A stretch of DNA of 64,000 nt from Sepioteuthis lessoniana (GCA_963585895.1 OY757939.1:37090832-37154831), one strand, 5' to 3'. Shown: positions 21,840 through 34,660, counted from the stretch's first letter. Translations and numbers: made by a program. Notes: generated by a model from the sequence alone, not told the origin.

Positions 21840-22655
21840 TGATTGCCCAGTCGTCTGGGGCTGTAGAATGCACCGAGTGCACTTCTGCAGAGGGGTAAGA
21901 CCCTCCCAATGAATGTCCTGATGACACTAAACAATCTGATGGTGAAGTCCAAGTAATGCTGGTGCTTTGGGGAATACGGTGCACCCCTTAATTGCCATTG
22001 CTCCCAGGTCCACTCTGGCCCGGCGTAGTAGCACCTATCAGGGCCCTATCTATGGGTTAAATAGAACTAACGGCATACTTATGCTAAACTGAATTGTTTG
22101 ATTAAACTGAATAGCTTGAAAAAGAAATCTTTTCGACAATTAAACCGTACTTATATTTAAACTGCATGCTTATGCTAAACTGAATTATTTGAAATAGAAC
22201 TGCTTTTTTGACATTGAAACTGTATCTACCCTAAACTGAATTGTTTAACCTAGAACTGTTCTTACGTTTAACTGTGTGTAAACAAAATCTGTACTTATAC
22301 TTAGCTGAGTTAGAACTGCTTGACTAAACTGAATAGCAAGAAATAGAAATGTTTTTCACAATTAAACTGTAATGACATTTAAACTGAGTGTTTATGCTAA
22401 ACTGAACTGTTTGAAATTGAACTGTTTTTAACATTGAAACTGTACTTACACTAAACTGAATTGCTATATATAGCTGTTTGAATAAATTGAATAGTTTGAA
22501 ATAGAAATGTTTTTGACAAACTCTGTACTCATGTTAAACTGAATTGTTTTAAATAGGACTGAATATTTACATAAAAATGGATTTGGCGTTAAATAACCTG
22601 GAAATGTTGATTTGCCATAAAAACCCAACCAACCAACCAACCAACCAACCAAATT
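21840..22655 (+). mobile_element. HCT element
   Basis: Head (21843-22065), a long core type a (22070-22560), tail hairpin (22570-22620) and a CCAA repeat end. Confidence 0.8.
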
Positions 22656-22859
22656 GAATTCAAAATCTTAGACAGGGTAAGTCGCAGGAAAACGAGAAAG
22701 TCAAAGAAGTGGCAGACATTAAGATATTAAAGACATTAAAGCAATAAGTAAGCTGATGAACTCGAAATTGAACTTACATTATAGTTTCACTTCTCAAAGA
22801 AACAAGTAATTTTAGATAACTCAGTTTGCAAGGGGAATGAATCTCTGAGGTACAATACC

Positions 22860-23060
22860 TAACGAGATGTCCTGCAGACATGAAGTAAGTGAGTTCGAAC
22901 TCCAGTCGTTCTATTACATTTCGGAATAACGTTAGGAAAGGCATAAACATTATTATCCCTCCAGCTATGGGTTAAATAGTATCCCTGCAGCTGTTCTACG
23001 AGGATAGCTTTGGCATTAAATAATCCAGGAATGTTGATATGCTATTAAACAAAGAAATCG
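22860..23060 (+). mobile_element. SINE-A, old copy
   Basis: Degenerate tRNA-like part (B-box-like GAGTTCGAACTCCAG at 22890-22906), body, and tail hairpin at 23012-23050. Confidence 0.65.
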
Positions 23061-23111
23061 AAACAATTTGCAAGAATAGCTTTGTAAGAGTTTTTCTGAC
23101 ATATAATCGAG

Positions 23112-23340
23112 TGGGTGTCCTCTTGGTGTAATGGTTAAAGCGATGGACTGCGGAATCGTAGTATGCGAGTTCGTACTCCAGTCCTGCTATTACGGTCACT
23201 TGCGGGGAAATACCCTTGGGAAAGGTATGAATCCCCTTATCCTCCCAGCTATGGGTTAAATAGTCCCACTACGGTTCTTCCAGGAGAATGGCTTTGGCAT
23301 TAAATAACCTGCAAAGGTTGATATGCAAAGAAACAAACAA
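23112..23340 (+). mobile_element. SINE-A, reference copy, 14-bp TSD
   Basis: The best defined SINE-A. The tRNA-like 5' end (from GTGTCCTCTTGG) has A-box-like TTGGTGTAATGG and B-box-like GAGTTCGTACTCC, as expected for RNA polymerase III transcription. The body includes TACCCTTGGGAAAGGTATGA and ATGGGTTAAATAGT. The 3' end is the tail hairpin plus AAACAAAC. The flanking duplication is GACATATAATCGAG at 23098-23111 and 23341-23354. Confidence 0.85.
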
Positions 23341-23426
23341 GACATATAATCGAGAACAACTGTATATGCACGTAACGGTTTATTTTTTAAAAAGTTTGAT
23401 GGACGTATATGTTGTCATCCCACCAC

Positions 23427-23630
23427 ATATATACAGAGTACATCGGAAAATGGGGGTTCTATCCCAGTTCGAGTAAAACCAAAGACTCAAAATATTGTAC
23501 TTGATGCCTCCTTGCTTAACACCCTGCATTATAGGATATGGAGCGAGGGTAAAGTGAAGCAATCCAGGGTACAGAGAAGCGTCCTCCCATACACCTTAGT
23601 GTTGTAGCTATTGAAAAGGGAGCGAATAGT
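23427..23630 (+). mobile_element. SINE-C, 5'-truncated
   Basis: It starts near the B-box (TTCTATCCCAGTTCGAG) and runs to GAAAAGGGAGC. Confidence 0.65.
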
Positions 23631-23699
23631 TTGTTGGCATCAATTCTTACTCGAGCCAGAGCAATTTTGTTTTTTTGCTGGACATTATTTGACGGAGAT

Positions 23700-24640
23700 T
23701 ATACCTATATACAGAGATACAGTCAATGTACAGTTTAATTGTGAAAAATATTTTTATTTCGAGATATTCAGTTTAGTCAAGCAATTCTAATTCAGCTAAT
23801 TCAGTTTAGTAAAAGTACACATTTTGGTTACACACAGATACATGTCAGAAGAGTTCTATGTTAAACAATTCAGTTTAGTGTGAATACTGTTTCAATGTCA
23901 AAAAACAGTTCTATTAAAAATATTTCATTTTAGCATAAGCACGCAGTTTAAATGTAAAACATTTCTATTTCAAGCTATTCAGTTTAGCATAAGTATGCCG
24001 TTAGTCCTATTTAACCCATAGATAGAGCCCTATCAGGTGCTACCACGCCGGGCCAGAGTGGACCTGAGGGCAATGGCAATGAAGGGGTGCTCCGTATTCT
24101 CCAAGGACCCAGTATTACTGGGACTTTACAATCAGATTATTTAATGTCATAACCAGGACACTCGTTGGGGGGGGTCTTATCCCTCTGCAGAGGTGCAGTC
24201 AGTGTATTCTACAGCCCCAGCCGACTGTACAATACGTAGAGTTAAATTTCAAAACAGTTTTATTTTAGATAATTCAGTTTAGCATAAGTACACAGTTTAG
24301 ATGGCAAAACAGTTCTATTTCGAGCAAATAGTTCTGTTTTAAACAATCCAGTTCAGCATAAATACGCAGTTTAAATGTATAAAAACAGTAAACGCCAACC
24401 ACCATTTAGTTCTATTTAACCCATAGATAGGACCCTTATCACGTGCTACCACTCCGGGCCAGAGTGGTTCTGGGAGAAATGGCAATAAAGGGGTACTCCG
24501 CATTCCCCAAAGCCCCAGCATTGCTGGAACCTCACCATCAAATTGTCAAGTGTCATATCCAGGACACTCGTTGGGGGGGATCTTACCCCTCTGCAGAGAA
24601 GCAGTCGGTGTATTCTACAGCCCCAGCCGACTGGGCAATA
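23700..24640 (-). mobile_element. Two HCT units in tandem
   Basis: Core type a (23735-23995) and head (24000-24235) are followed by a second core (24240-24400) and head (24405-24640), all minus-sense. The first tail is lost. Tandem heads suggest insertion into a related copy or recombination. Confidence 0.7.
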
Positions 24641-24879
24641 GTATTGCATTTGGTAACTCATATTGCATTAAGGGCCTGTGTTGACCCTATGTATATTTCT
24701 TTGCATTTGCTTCATTCAGTTATGTAGACTATGTTTTTTGAGTTGCTGTTTAAGTCTTTATTTATTTTGGATTTTGTTTCCGGGTTCTTAAAGATATAGG
24801 ATTTTTCTTTTATAATTATATCACATATTTTATATTGTTTATTATTGCATTTGGTAACCCAATATGAGTTGTTATTGAT

Positions 24880-24958
<79 letters not shown>

Positions 24959-25092
24959 CTTAAATCGCGCGTCGGAAATCTTCTACTAAAGTTTCACCTT
25001 ATCGGATCATCAGGAAGCCTAACTCCAACTAATGCTAAAGGAGAAAGCGCCGTCTTATATTCACCAAAAATCCACCTAGCTTAGAATTGACA

Positions 25093-25124
<32 letters not shown>

Positions 25125-25140
25125 TTATATATATATATAA
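24880..25140. repeat. (TA)n tracts bracketing a 120-bp insert
   Basis: TA runs at 24885-24952 and 25092-25140 flank a segment with, on the minus strand, CCTGATGATCC...GGTGAAAC. This vaguely resembles a hammerhead core but does not pair well. Confidence 0.6.
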
Positions 25141-25344
25141 TAGAATAAATAAATAAATAACCTTACTGCGTATCCCTTGATTTTTTTCAACGGGTCGGAC
25201 AAGGTTGGTCTTTTCTTTATTTTTGACCTCTAATTTTTCCTTTTTTTTCCCCGGGCGAGATACTTTTATCATTTGTTCCTGGCGGGGGCTTTTTCGTTTT
25301 TTTTTTTCTGGTACCGTGAATGCTGGTAGATATTAGATTAGTAA

Positions 25345-25518
25345 TACATATATATATATATATATATATGACTGTCAGCAAATTATTTGTATTAGATAGG
25401 GATACTTGAAACCATATAATTGTAAATTATTTATATTAAGAAGACTTACTTGAAGCTGTAAATGTGTTACTAAGGATTGTTATTAGTCACTTGAAACCAT
25501 AAGACTGTCTGCAAAAAA

Positions 25519-25575
<57 letters not shown>

Positions 25576-25600
25576 TGTATAGATAGATAGATTGATTGAA
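25345..25600. repeat. TA, core type b units, A-run, TA and GATA repeats
   Basis: A TA run is followed by two units related to the 27 and 29 kb arrays (25372-25515), then an A tract, TA run and short GATA repeat. Confidence 0.7.
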
Positions 25601-25869
25601 GATAGGTAGATCAACACGGCAACACATTGCATGTATTCGAGCTTTTCGCGTTAAAACAAAATAAATGCTGATTTTTGAACCTCATTATTGCCATCGTTGT
25701 TTTTGTTATCGTTTTTTTTCTTCCATTTATGCGACGACTTTTATTCTTTAAAGAGCAAAAAAAAAGAAAGACACAACCACTATCTTGACAATTTATATTG
25801 AAAGTATTTTATAGAAACCCTTAAAACCCAATTTACGAAAATACGAGGATCATATATATATTATATATA

Positions 25870-26766
<897 letters not shown>

Positions 26767-26987
26767 TAGCTTTTTGAGAGCGAGAGATAAGCGTTTGGAT
26801 ACATTATCGAGAAATTCGGTTGTTAACAAAAATGATTGATTGATTTTTAAACGATATTGTCAACACGTCTAGGGTTATTTTATATCTAGAGATTAGATTG
26901 TTGCCTTCTTTGTATAGTTATATTTACATTTTTTGTGTAGCTGTTTCTTAAAAGTTTTTGCTCACAGTAATATTATATAAAGTATCC

Positions 26988-27228
26988 CTGCGTAGAGTGT
27001 TCACCAATGGTCCGGAAGACCGGGGTTAATCCCAGGTCGAGTCATACCACAGACTCAGAAAATGGCACTTGATGCCGCCTTATTTAACCCTCAGCATTAT
27101 AAGGTAAGGATCAAAGGTATAGTGGAGCAATCCAGGGAAAGGAGTTGCGCCCTCCCCTACACATCGGTGTCGTAGAAATTGGGAAGGGAGCCTTCGGGTT
27201 ACCCTGACTAAGGTCGCCAACTTTGCTT
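26988..27228 (+). mobile_element. SINE-C
   Basis: tRNA-like part (GTCCGGAAGACCGGGGTTAAT), body with CCCTACACATCGGTGTCG and end GGTCGCCAACTTT. Confidence 0.75.
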
Positions 27229-27239
27229 TACTTATCCCT

Positions 27240-28000
27240 ATCAAATCCAAATAACTCAGTTGTATTGTTTCAAGTATTCCCATCTAATACAAATAATTTG
27301 CACTCAGTTGTATGATATAAAGTATTCTTATCTAATACAAATAACTCAGTTGTATGGTTTCAAGTATTCCGATCAATACTAATAATCTACACACAATTAT
27401 ATGATATAAAGTATTCTTATCTAACACAAATAACTCAGTTGTATTGTTTTAAGTATTCCAATCTAATACAAATAATTTGCACACAGTTGTATGATATAAA
27501 GTAGTCTTATCTAATACAAATAACTCAGTTGTATGGTTTCAAGTATTCCGATCAAATACAAATAATCTATACACAATTATACGAGATAAAGTATTCTTAT
27601 TTAATACAAATAAATTGCATACTGTTCTAGAGGTTCAAGTACTTTTTTATACTAATAATCAAATAGTTTTAAGTTATTATTTATATTCAATTTAAAGTCA
27701 TTTGTTTGCCCATTGTATTGTTTCAAGTAACTAATTACAATCTTTAGTAAACAATTACAGCTTCAAGTAAGTCTTCTTAATATAAATAATTTAAAATTAA
27801 ATGGTATCAAGTATCCCTATCTAATACAAATAATTTGCAGACAGTCATATAGTTTCAAGTAACTAATAACAATCTTCAGTAAACAATTACAGCTTCAAGT
27901 AAGTCTTCCTAATATAGATATTTTACAGTTATATGGTATCAAGTATTCTTATATAATACAAATAATTTGCAGTTTCAATTAACTTATAATCTATATTAAT
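27240..28000 (-). repeat. Core type b array, about 86-bp unit
   Basis: Alternating half-units around TATGATATAAAGTATTCTTA and TATGGTTTCAAGTATTCC. Related in reverse orientation to the 29073-30720 array. Confidence 0.75.
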
Positions 28001-28089
28001 CTTTTTTCAATTTCTTTTTAACGTTATGTCATAATCCTCTGGAATGGTTTTCTAATAATAACGTTGTATGATGCTGATCATGTTAACGT

Positions 28090-28515
28090 TTATCATTTTT
28101 GGTATAATTTTATTTCTTTCATAAAGGACAGAATGTCATCCATGTCGACATTTTCAAATAGGTCCTTCATATTATTTGCCCTAAAAGAACATTGTTTAAT
28201 AAGAGCAAAATCTCCGTATTCTATGAGAAAATGTGACACGCTATACCCTGTGGTTGTTCCTCTTGTTTGAGTATGAAGGAGTGCGTAAAATCTTGTGTGA
28301 CCAATGGGTAATGGGGATATAGTGACATTCCCTTCTGGACTTTCTAAAAGCTGGTTTCCATTCTCCGAGCGTGGGTTTTATCAGGAAGAGTTTATTGTGG
28401 GTGTTTTTATTCTAGCATTGTTGGAATCTTATATGGAAGAATTTATTGATTTTGGTTTTCTAGTCAGTGTATGGAATTTTGACTTTGTCGGGGGCCATAT
28501 CAAAAGCAGCTTTTT
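28090..28515 (-). pseudogene. Jockey-like LINE C-terminus (RNase H end), decayed
   Basis: The minus strand reads KAAFDMAPDKVKIPYTD, then KINKFFH, LIKPTLGEWKPAFRKSRRE, and finally CSFRANNMKDLFENVD with ILSFIKEI. This follows the pattern of the tether and C-terminus after RNase H in Jockey-group retrotransposons (LGEW....R..RREE; K.LF..VD...I..FLKEI). At least four stops and one frameshift. Confidence 0.65.
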
Positions 28516-28862
28516 CGTTTCATTTTATTCTTATGTGGTTTGGAATCCAGCATATTAGAAAATCTTTTGAGTTGAACGTGGAGTGCCACCTCAGCATGCT
28601 GCGCTGACGCGTGACTAATTGTGTAACATAAAATGTGCGTGCACGTAAATTGCACTTCATTATCGTCAGGGTTATACACTTTACTCATGTATCCTCTTTT
28701 TTTTTGGATTTGTTTTATTTGTTTATTTTTATTGTTCTTTTTTTTTTAGGGTATCCAAGATGACTAAAAGCAATATTCGTGTCATAGGGCTCATTCAAAC
28801 TTTGCCTTTGTGCTGTCAAAGGCTTGGGGGATGGATTAAACTTAAGAACATATATTACCGAT
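28516..28862. other. No recognisable feature
   Basis: T-rich sequence, possibly more of the LINE upstream, but not alignable by eye. Confidence 0.4.
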
Positions 28863-28863
28863 A

Positions 28864-28873
28864 ATATACCCTT

Positions 28874-28914
<41 letters not shown>

Positions 28915-28925
28915 TTATATATAAG
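28864..28925. repeat. (TA)n(TG)n microsatellite
   Basis: A TA run continuing into a GT run. Confidence 0.9.
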
Positions 28926-29030
28926 CTATTAATCTATACTATACTTATACCCGCTTATTTATACTATTGCTAAAATATACTGTCTATCTAAGTATACTAA
29001 TACCATACATCTACACTCAATTCATTATTA

Positions 29031-29072
29031 TAATGGTTAGAGTGTTCACTAATGGTCCGTGAGACCGGAATT
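29031..29072 (+). mobile_element. SINE-C 5' fragment
   Basis: The tRNA-like start up to GAGACCGGAATTC, cut where the tandem array begins. Confidence 0.6.
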
Positions 29073-30720
29073 CCGTACTAAGGATTCTTATTATTAGTTA
29101 GTTGAAAGTATATAATTGTGTGCAAATCATTTGTATTAAGAATAGTTACTTGAAGCTTTCTTTACTAAGGATTCTTCTTATTAGTTGAAAGCATATAATT
29201 GTATACAAATTATTTGTATTAAGAATAGTTACTTGAAGCTTTCTTTACTAAACTTTCTTATTATTAGTTAGTTGAAAGCATATAATTGTGTGCAAATCCT
29301 TTGTATAAAGAATAGTTACTTGAAGCTTTCTTTACTAAGGATTCTTATTATTAGTGAGTTGAAAGCATATAATTGTATACAAATCATTCGTATTAAGAAT
29401 AGTTACTTGAAGCTTTCTTTACTAAGGATTCTTCTTATTAGTTAGTTGAAAGCATATAATTGTGTACAAATCATTTGTATTAAGAATAGTTACTTGAAGC
29501 TTTCTTTACTGAGGATTCTAATTATTAGTTAGTTGAAAGCATATAATTGTGTACAAATCATTTGTATTAAGAATAGTTACTTGAAGCTTTCTTTACTGAG
29601 GATTCTTATTATTAGTTAGTTGAAAGCATATAATTGTGTACAAATCATTTGTATTAAGAATAGTTACTTGAAGCTTTCTTTACTAAGGATTCTTATTATT
29701 AGTTAGTTGAAAGCATATAATTGTGTGCAAATCATTTGTATTAAGAATAGTTACTTGAAGCTTTCTTTACTAAGGATTCTTCTTATTAGTTGAAAGCATA
29801 TAATTGTGTGCAAATCATTCGTATTAAGAATACGTACTTGAAGCTTTCTTTACTAAGGATTCTTATTATTAGTTAGTTGAAAGCATATAATTGTGTGCAA
29901 ATCATTTGTATTAAGAATAGTTACTTGAAGCTTTCTTTACTAAGGATTCTTCTTATTAGTTGAAAGCATATAATTGTGTGCAAATCATTCGTATTAAGAA
30001 TACGTACTTGAAGCTTTCTTTACTAAGGATTCTTATTATTAGTTAGTTGAAAGCATATAATTGTGTGCAAATCATTTGTATTAAGAATAGTTACTTGAAG
30101 CTTTCTTTACTAAGGATTCTTCTTATTAGTTGAAAGCATATAATTGTGTGCAAATCATTCGTATTAAGAATACGTACTTGAAGCTTTCTTTACTAAGGAT
30201 TCTTATTATTAGTTAGTTGAAAGCATATAATTGTGTGCAAATCATTTGTATTAAGAATAGTTACTTGAAGCTTTCTTTACTAAGGATTCTTCTTATTAGT
30301 TGAAAGCATATAATTGTGTGCAAATCATTCGTATTAAGAATACGTACTTGAAGCTTTCTTTACTAAGGATTCTTATTATTAGTTAGTTGAAAGCATATAA
30401 TTGTGTGCAAATCATTTGTATTAAGAATAGTTACTTGAAGCTTTCTTTACTAAGGATTCTTATTATTAGTTAGTTGAAACCATATAATTGTGTACAAATC
30501 ATTCGTTTTAAGAATACGTACTTAAAATTATTTAGTAAGGATTCTTATTGATTGCTTGAAACCAAATAACTGTACTGACAAATGACTTATTAAATAGAAA
30601 TTATTACTTGAAGCAATATAATTAATGATATTAGATAAAAATAGTTGAAATCATACAACTGTATGCAAATCATTTGTATTAAATAGGACTGCTTGATATC
30701 AGGCAACTGTGCTCAAAATA
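29073..30720 (+). repeat. Tandem array with 170-bp higher-order repeat
   Basis: About 17 units of 83-87 bp with GAAAGCATATAATTGTGTGC and ACTTGAAGCTTTCTTTACTA. From about 29770 to 30400 an 87-bp and an 83-bp variant alternate. The marker TACGTACTTG falls at 29831, 30001, 30171 and 30341, exactly 170 bp apart. Units after 30480 are degenerate. Confidence 0.9.
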
Positions 30721-30734
30721 CTTTTAAGAAACAA

Positions 30735-30800
30735 GTACACAAAAAATGTAAATATAAATATACAGTGAATGCGATTCCCTAACCTTTAAAAATAAACCTT
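30735..30800 (+). repeat. Dispersed module E
   Basis: GTGAATGCGATTCCCTAACC follows a core type b array, as it does at 45.9 kb. Confidence 0.6.
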
Positions 30801-30989
30801 GACAAAAGAACATGTCATTAAAATCAGTCAATATTTACTCATTAGCATTGAAATTATGTAGAAAATAGAAATTTGTGCGTATTTAAAAAAACTCTTTTGC
30901 CACGATTTGGATGTGGCACAAGGTCAATTTTTCAGCGGCATAATACTGGTTTGAATTCAGAGCTTTGTATATGGCATCAAGTATTACTA

Positions 30990-32035
30990 TCAAATACAAA
31001 TAAGTTAAATCTCAAACTGATCCATTTGACGGGATCATAACTGGTACTACCAATCCAGATCCGAGTGGATCTGGGAGTAATGTAACGTGATATGTTAGCT
31101 CCAAGTTATAAATACAACTTATTTTTTGGGAGGGAGAGAAGAGAGAGAAGAAAAATAAGAAAAAAGAGCAGATATAGAGTCTACAGGAGCTGACAGCTTA
31201 CGTCTGAATCATTTAGGCCAAGGCACTTGTGGGTCAGCCTATCATGGGTGAGTGATTACGTTAATTGAAAATGATTTGAAAAAAAAAAACCCGGTGGTTC
31301 CAAATGTTCGGCAAAGGTGTGGAACCACCGGAAACGGATATGGTCCTCCCTCCGACACCGGGCGGATGTAAGGGGACAACTCGGGTTGGGAGTTGGTAAG
31401 AAGTCGTGAGGAGGTAAAGACAGACAGTTGAACACCAGCCAGGAAGATGTAAGGATAGACGAAAAATTACAGGCCCCCATTTTTGGGTGAGCTCCGAAAA
31501 GGGGCCACACACCAGACGCGAACCTGTGAAAATAAAACCAGCGGACAAGCATGTTAGAACTACAACAGAAAACCAGGAACGAAATTCAAGGTCTGTGTCT
31601 GCTCTCTCTTTCTCATGACTAGTTGTTTCTCTTTGCCCAGCTAACGCAGTCAACTCAGCTTTTATATTCTCTTTTTTCTCCCGTCGACTATAAATTGTAG
31701 TAGCGAATAGACCTTTGTGTATTGAACTAAGACTGAATTTCCTGTGTTCGTTAACTTTAACCCATAGTGGAGTCACAACATGATCAAACAACTACTTAAG
31801 ACGAAGCAATACAGCCATTAACATGTTCGAGAAAGTGGTGGTATATTCTGTAACGTTATTTTACAGTAATGGCAATTAGAAGCTATTTCCCACTCCCCAG
31901 ACCCCAGAACTGTTGATTTACCTTCAGATCAAATTCAGTGTCAAAATCAGGATAGTTTTTATTGGGGTGGTGGTGGGGGTTTTACCACCCTGCAAGGGAT
32001 ACATTCAGCCTATTCTAAGCCCTGTTAACAGGCTG
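30990..32035 (-). mobile_element. HCT head interrupted by a solo LTR
   Basis: Head sequence at 30990-31080 resumes at 31866-32035 (from TGGCAAT), so the LTR is the younger insertion. The preceding core type b array may be this element's core. Confidence 0.7.
31081..31865 (+). mobile_element. Solo LTR, 785 bp, 4-bp TSD
   Basis: Ends TGTAACG and TTTTACA form a TG...CA pair with a 5-bp terminal inversion (TGTAA/TTACA). GTAA is duplicated at 31077-31080 and 31866-31869. A related sequence lies at 43495-44250. The 176-codon minus-strand open frame inside is not preserved in that second copy. The 4-bp TSD is typical of Ty3/Gypsy-like elements. Confidence 0.85.
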
Positions 32036-32084
32036 CACTGAAGATTATCGTAATGAATTATATTTAATTATAAAATCCCGCTTT

Positions 32085-32260
32085 TTTTGGTTTCGAAAAA
32101 AATCAACTTCTTATTAAAAAATTGTTAGAGGTATAGGGGTATACTTATTTATGAACTATACTATTATAATATTCATGAACTATACTATAATAATATTCGA
32201 AAGTTGTGTACATATTTCGAAACCAAAAAGACTAGGATTTAACGATTTCTAAGTAAAAAA
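32085..32260. repeat. Imperfect palindromic AT-rich segment
   Basis: TTTTTGGTTTCGAAA near 32090 is inverted near 32215-32230. TATGAACTATACTAT repeats occur in between, with a further inverted copy at 32518-32535 beyond the SINE-C. Confidence 0.6.
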
Positions 32261-32505
32261 GTTGGTGAGCTTCGTCGAGGGTGAACCGAAGGCTTCCTTT
32301 CCAATAGCTACTACACCGAGGTGTAGGGGAGGGCGCTACTCCATTCTCTGGATTGCTCTACTTTACCCTTGATCCTTACCTTATAATGCTGAGTGTTAAG
32401 CAAGGCAGCATGAAGTACCATTTTTGGAGTCTTTTGTATGACTCAACCTGGGATTGAACCAAGGTCTCCCGGACCATTAACAAACGCTCTACTCATTAGG
32501 CAATG
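32258..32505 (-). mobile_element. SINE-C
   Basis: A complete minus-sense copy: CACCGAGGTGTAGGGG in the body and a tRNA-like 5' part at 32440-32500. Confidence 0.75.
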
Positions 32506-32790
32506 AATATTATTATCATAGTATAGTTCATAAATAAGTACACTCAAACAATTTTCATAAAAAGGTAATTTCATATATTTTACAATTTTCATATATTTTG
32601 TAATTTTTATATATGCTCCTGCCCCGGGGGCGTTAAGGACTCAAGCGAAGGAATAACCGGTTGTGATTCGTGTAATACAAAGCTCTTCTAATGAATAGAG
32701 CACTAGGTAGCCGTTGAGCGCAACATGTAAGCAAAAGAAAAAGTATATATATGCGCTAAAGTCCCTTTGCTTTGATTGCAGTACGATGCG
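32506..32790. other. No recognisable feature
   Basis: Nothing identified. Confidence 0.4.
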
Positions 32791-32794
32791 ATAT

Positions 32795-32882
32795 CCGACG
32801 TAATATCGCGACTGGAGTTCGAACTCGCTTACTACGAATCCGTCGTCGAGCGCTTTAACCATTACACCACGAGAATACCGCA
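32795..32882 (-). mobile_element. SINE-A tRNA-like part only
   Basis: The minus strand shows GGTGTAATGGTTAAAGCGC and GAGTTCGAACTCCAG, without body or tail. Confidence 0.65.
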
Positions 32883-33254
32883 CTCAAGCCACCTTTTATC
32901 ACTTTCTTTAAAATAAGATAATTTACGATTATGAATTTTACCAGTATACAACGTGAGTTTGCAACTGAAGTTTTTTTTAAAGACAGGTGAATCTGTCATT
33001 GCTACACAGACCTTTTCCTGCTTATTTCATGTTACTTCGGAATTCCGAATGAAATTTGTAGCCTATGACAGTAGCGAGTTTTTCTGAAGAAATAGCTCAA
33101 AATTTTGTTTAATTATTCTATTTTACTTTTGTTCAGATATAAAAATATCATTCACTCTAAAAGAAAAAAGCGTTTTGACATCAGACATAGAATTTGGAGT
33201 TGTTTCTATACATGCTGTGAATGAGAATTGGATCAATTATAAGATTTTGAAATG
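32883..33254. other. No recognisable feature
   Basis: Nothing identified. Confidence 0.4.
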
Positions 33255-34150
33255 GCATTTTTTTCTGAAACATCCACTATATCTCAAATGATATCATTTT
33301 TTTTCTGAAACATCCGGTAGATCTCAAATGATATAAATTTCTTTTTCTGGAGCATCTGGTTGATCTCAAATGATATGATTTCTTTTTCTGAAACATCCGG
33401 TTGATCACAAAAGATATCATTTCTTTTTTTGAAACAACCGGTAGATCTCAAATGATATTTCTTTTTTTTGGAGCATCTGGTTGATCTCAAATAATATCAT
33501 TTCTTTTTCTGAAACATCTGGTTGATCTCAAATGATATCATTTCTTTTTCTGGAGCAGCTTGTTGATCTCAAATGATATCATTTCTATTTCTGAAACATC
33601 CGGTTGATCTTAAATGATATTTTTTCTGAAACATCTGGTTGATCTCAAATGATATCATTTCTTTTTCTGAAACATCTGATTATCTCAAATGATATCATTT
33701 CTTTTTCTGAAACATCCGGTTGATCTCAAATGATATCATTTCTTTTTCTGGAGCAGCTTGTTGATCTCAAATGATATCATTTCTTTTTCTGAAACATCCG
33801 GTTGATCTCAAATATCATTTTTTTTCTGAAACATCTTGTTAACTCAAATGATATCATTTCTTTTTCTGAAACATCTGGTTGATCTCAAATGATATCATTT
33901 CTTTTTCTGAAACATCCGGTTGATCTCAAGTGATATCATTTCTTTTTCTGAAACATCTGGTTGATCTCAAATGATATCATTTCTTTTTCTGAAACATCTG
34001 GTTATTTCAAATGATATCATTTCTTTTTCTGGAGCAGCTTGTTGATCTCAAATGATATCATTTCTTTTTCTGAAACATCCAGTAGATCGCAATTGATATC
34101 ACTTCTTTTTCTGAAACATCTTGTACATCTCAAATGATATCAATTTTTTT
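33255..34150. repeat. Minisatellite, 41-bp unit, about 21 copies
   Basis: The unit contains CTGAAACATCTGGTTGATCT and AAATGATATCATTTC. The latter holds the palindrome AAATGATATCATTT. A minor variant has CTGGAGCAGCTTGTTGAT. The 68-codon minus-strand frame here is a repeat artefact. Confidence 0.9.
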
Positions 34151-34504
34151 GAATACCGAATATTTCGCTGTCTGATTACTGCCAGTACATTCGTCAACTA
34201 AAATCTGCAGTGATCAAAGCGAGTTACATAATACCGAATTCATTTTGCATTCAAAGAGCCAGCATTTGGAATGGAGATACAAAGATCCTGCAGCTGAAGA
34301 TCAGCTTTGGCAAGTGGCTTAAAATGAAGGCAAAATGTCCTGTGTGTCGGTGAGGGTCGTGGGTGGGAGCAAAGCCGAGACGACAAGTTTAAATCAGTGC
34401 GGGCAAATAATCGATATGACGACCAGATTTCATCTTTCTGTAAACACACACAAATATATATGCTCATACGCTCGATACACAGACATATTCATGGAGAGAC
34501 CTAT

Positions 34505-34660
34505 ATTCCTGCACGCTTGGTGTAATGGTTATCGTCGTCGAAAATAAAAACGGTGACCCCAGTTCAAATCCTGGGTGAAGTTGCTTGCATTACACCCAGC
34601 GATTATATCTTTGGCAGAGGTAAAAATCGTACGGAAGGGTTGGTAAATGCAAATATTGAA
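34505..34660 (+). mobile_element. SINE-B
   Basis: tRNA-like part GGTGTAATGGTTATCGTCGT with B-box-like AGTTCAAATCCTGGG, then a short body. Confidence 0.65.

Noticed and set aside
21497..21898. 133-codon open frame
   Set aside because: It spans a candidate LTR boundary and runs into an HCT head that is clearly non-coding in other copies.
23112..23185. Functional tRNA gene
   Set aside because: A and B boxes are present, but the cloverleaf stems do not pair and the sequence continues into a SINE body bounded by TSDs.
24960..25015. Hammerhead-like CTGATGATCC...GGTGAAAC on the minus strand
   Set aside because: Stem II has only 2-3 pairs, stem III has a bulge at the invariant position, and no stem I is visible.
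31261..31791. 176-codon open frame on the minus strand, the longest in the window
   Set aside because: It lies antisense within a solo LTR, and the related LTR at 43495-44250 does not keep the frame. No known motif.
33255..34150. CRISPR-like array
   Set aside because: Units are contiguous 41-bp repeats without unique spacers, in an animal genome.
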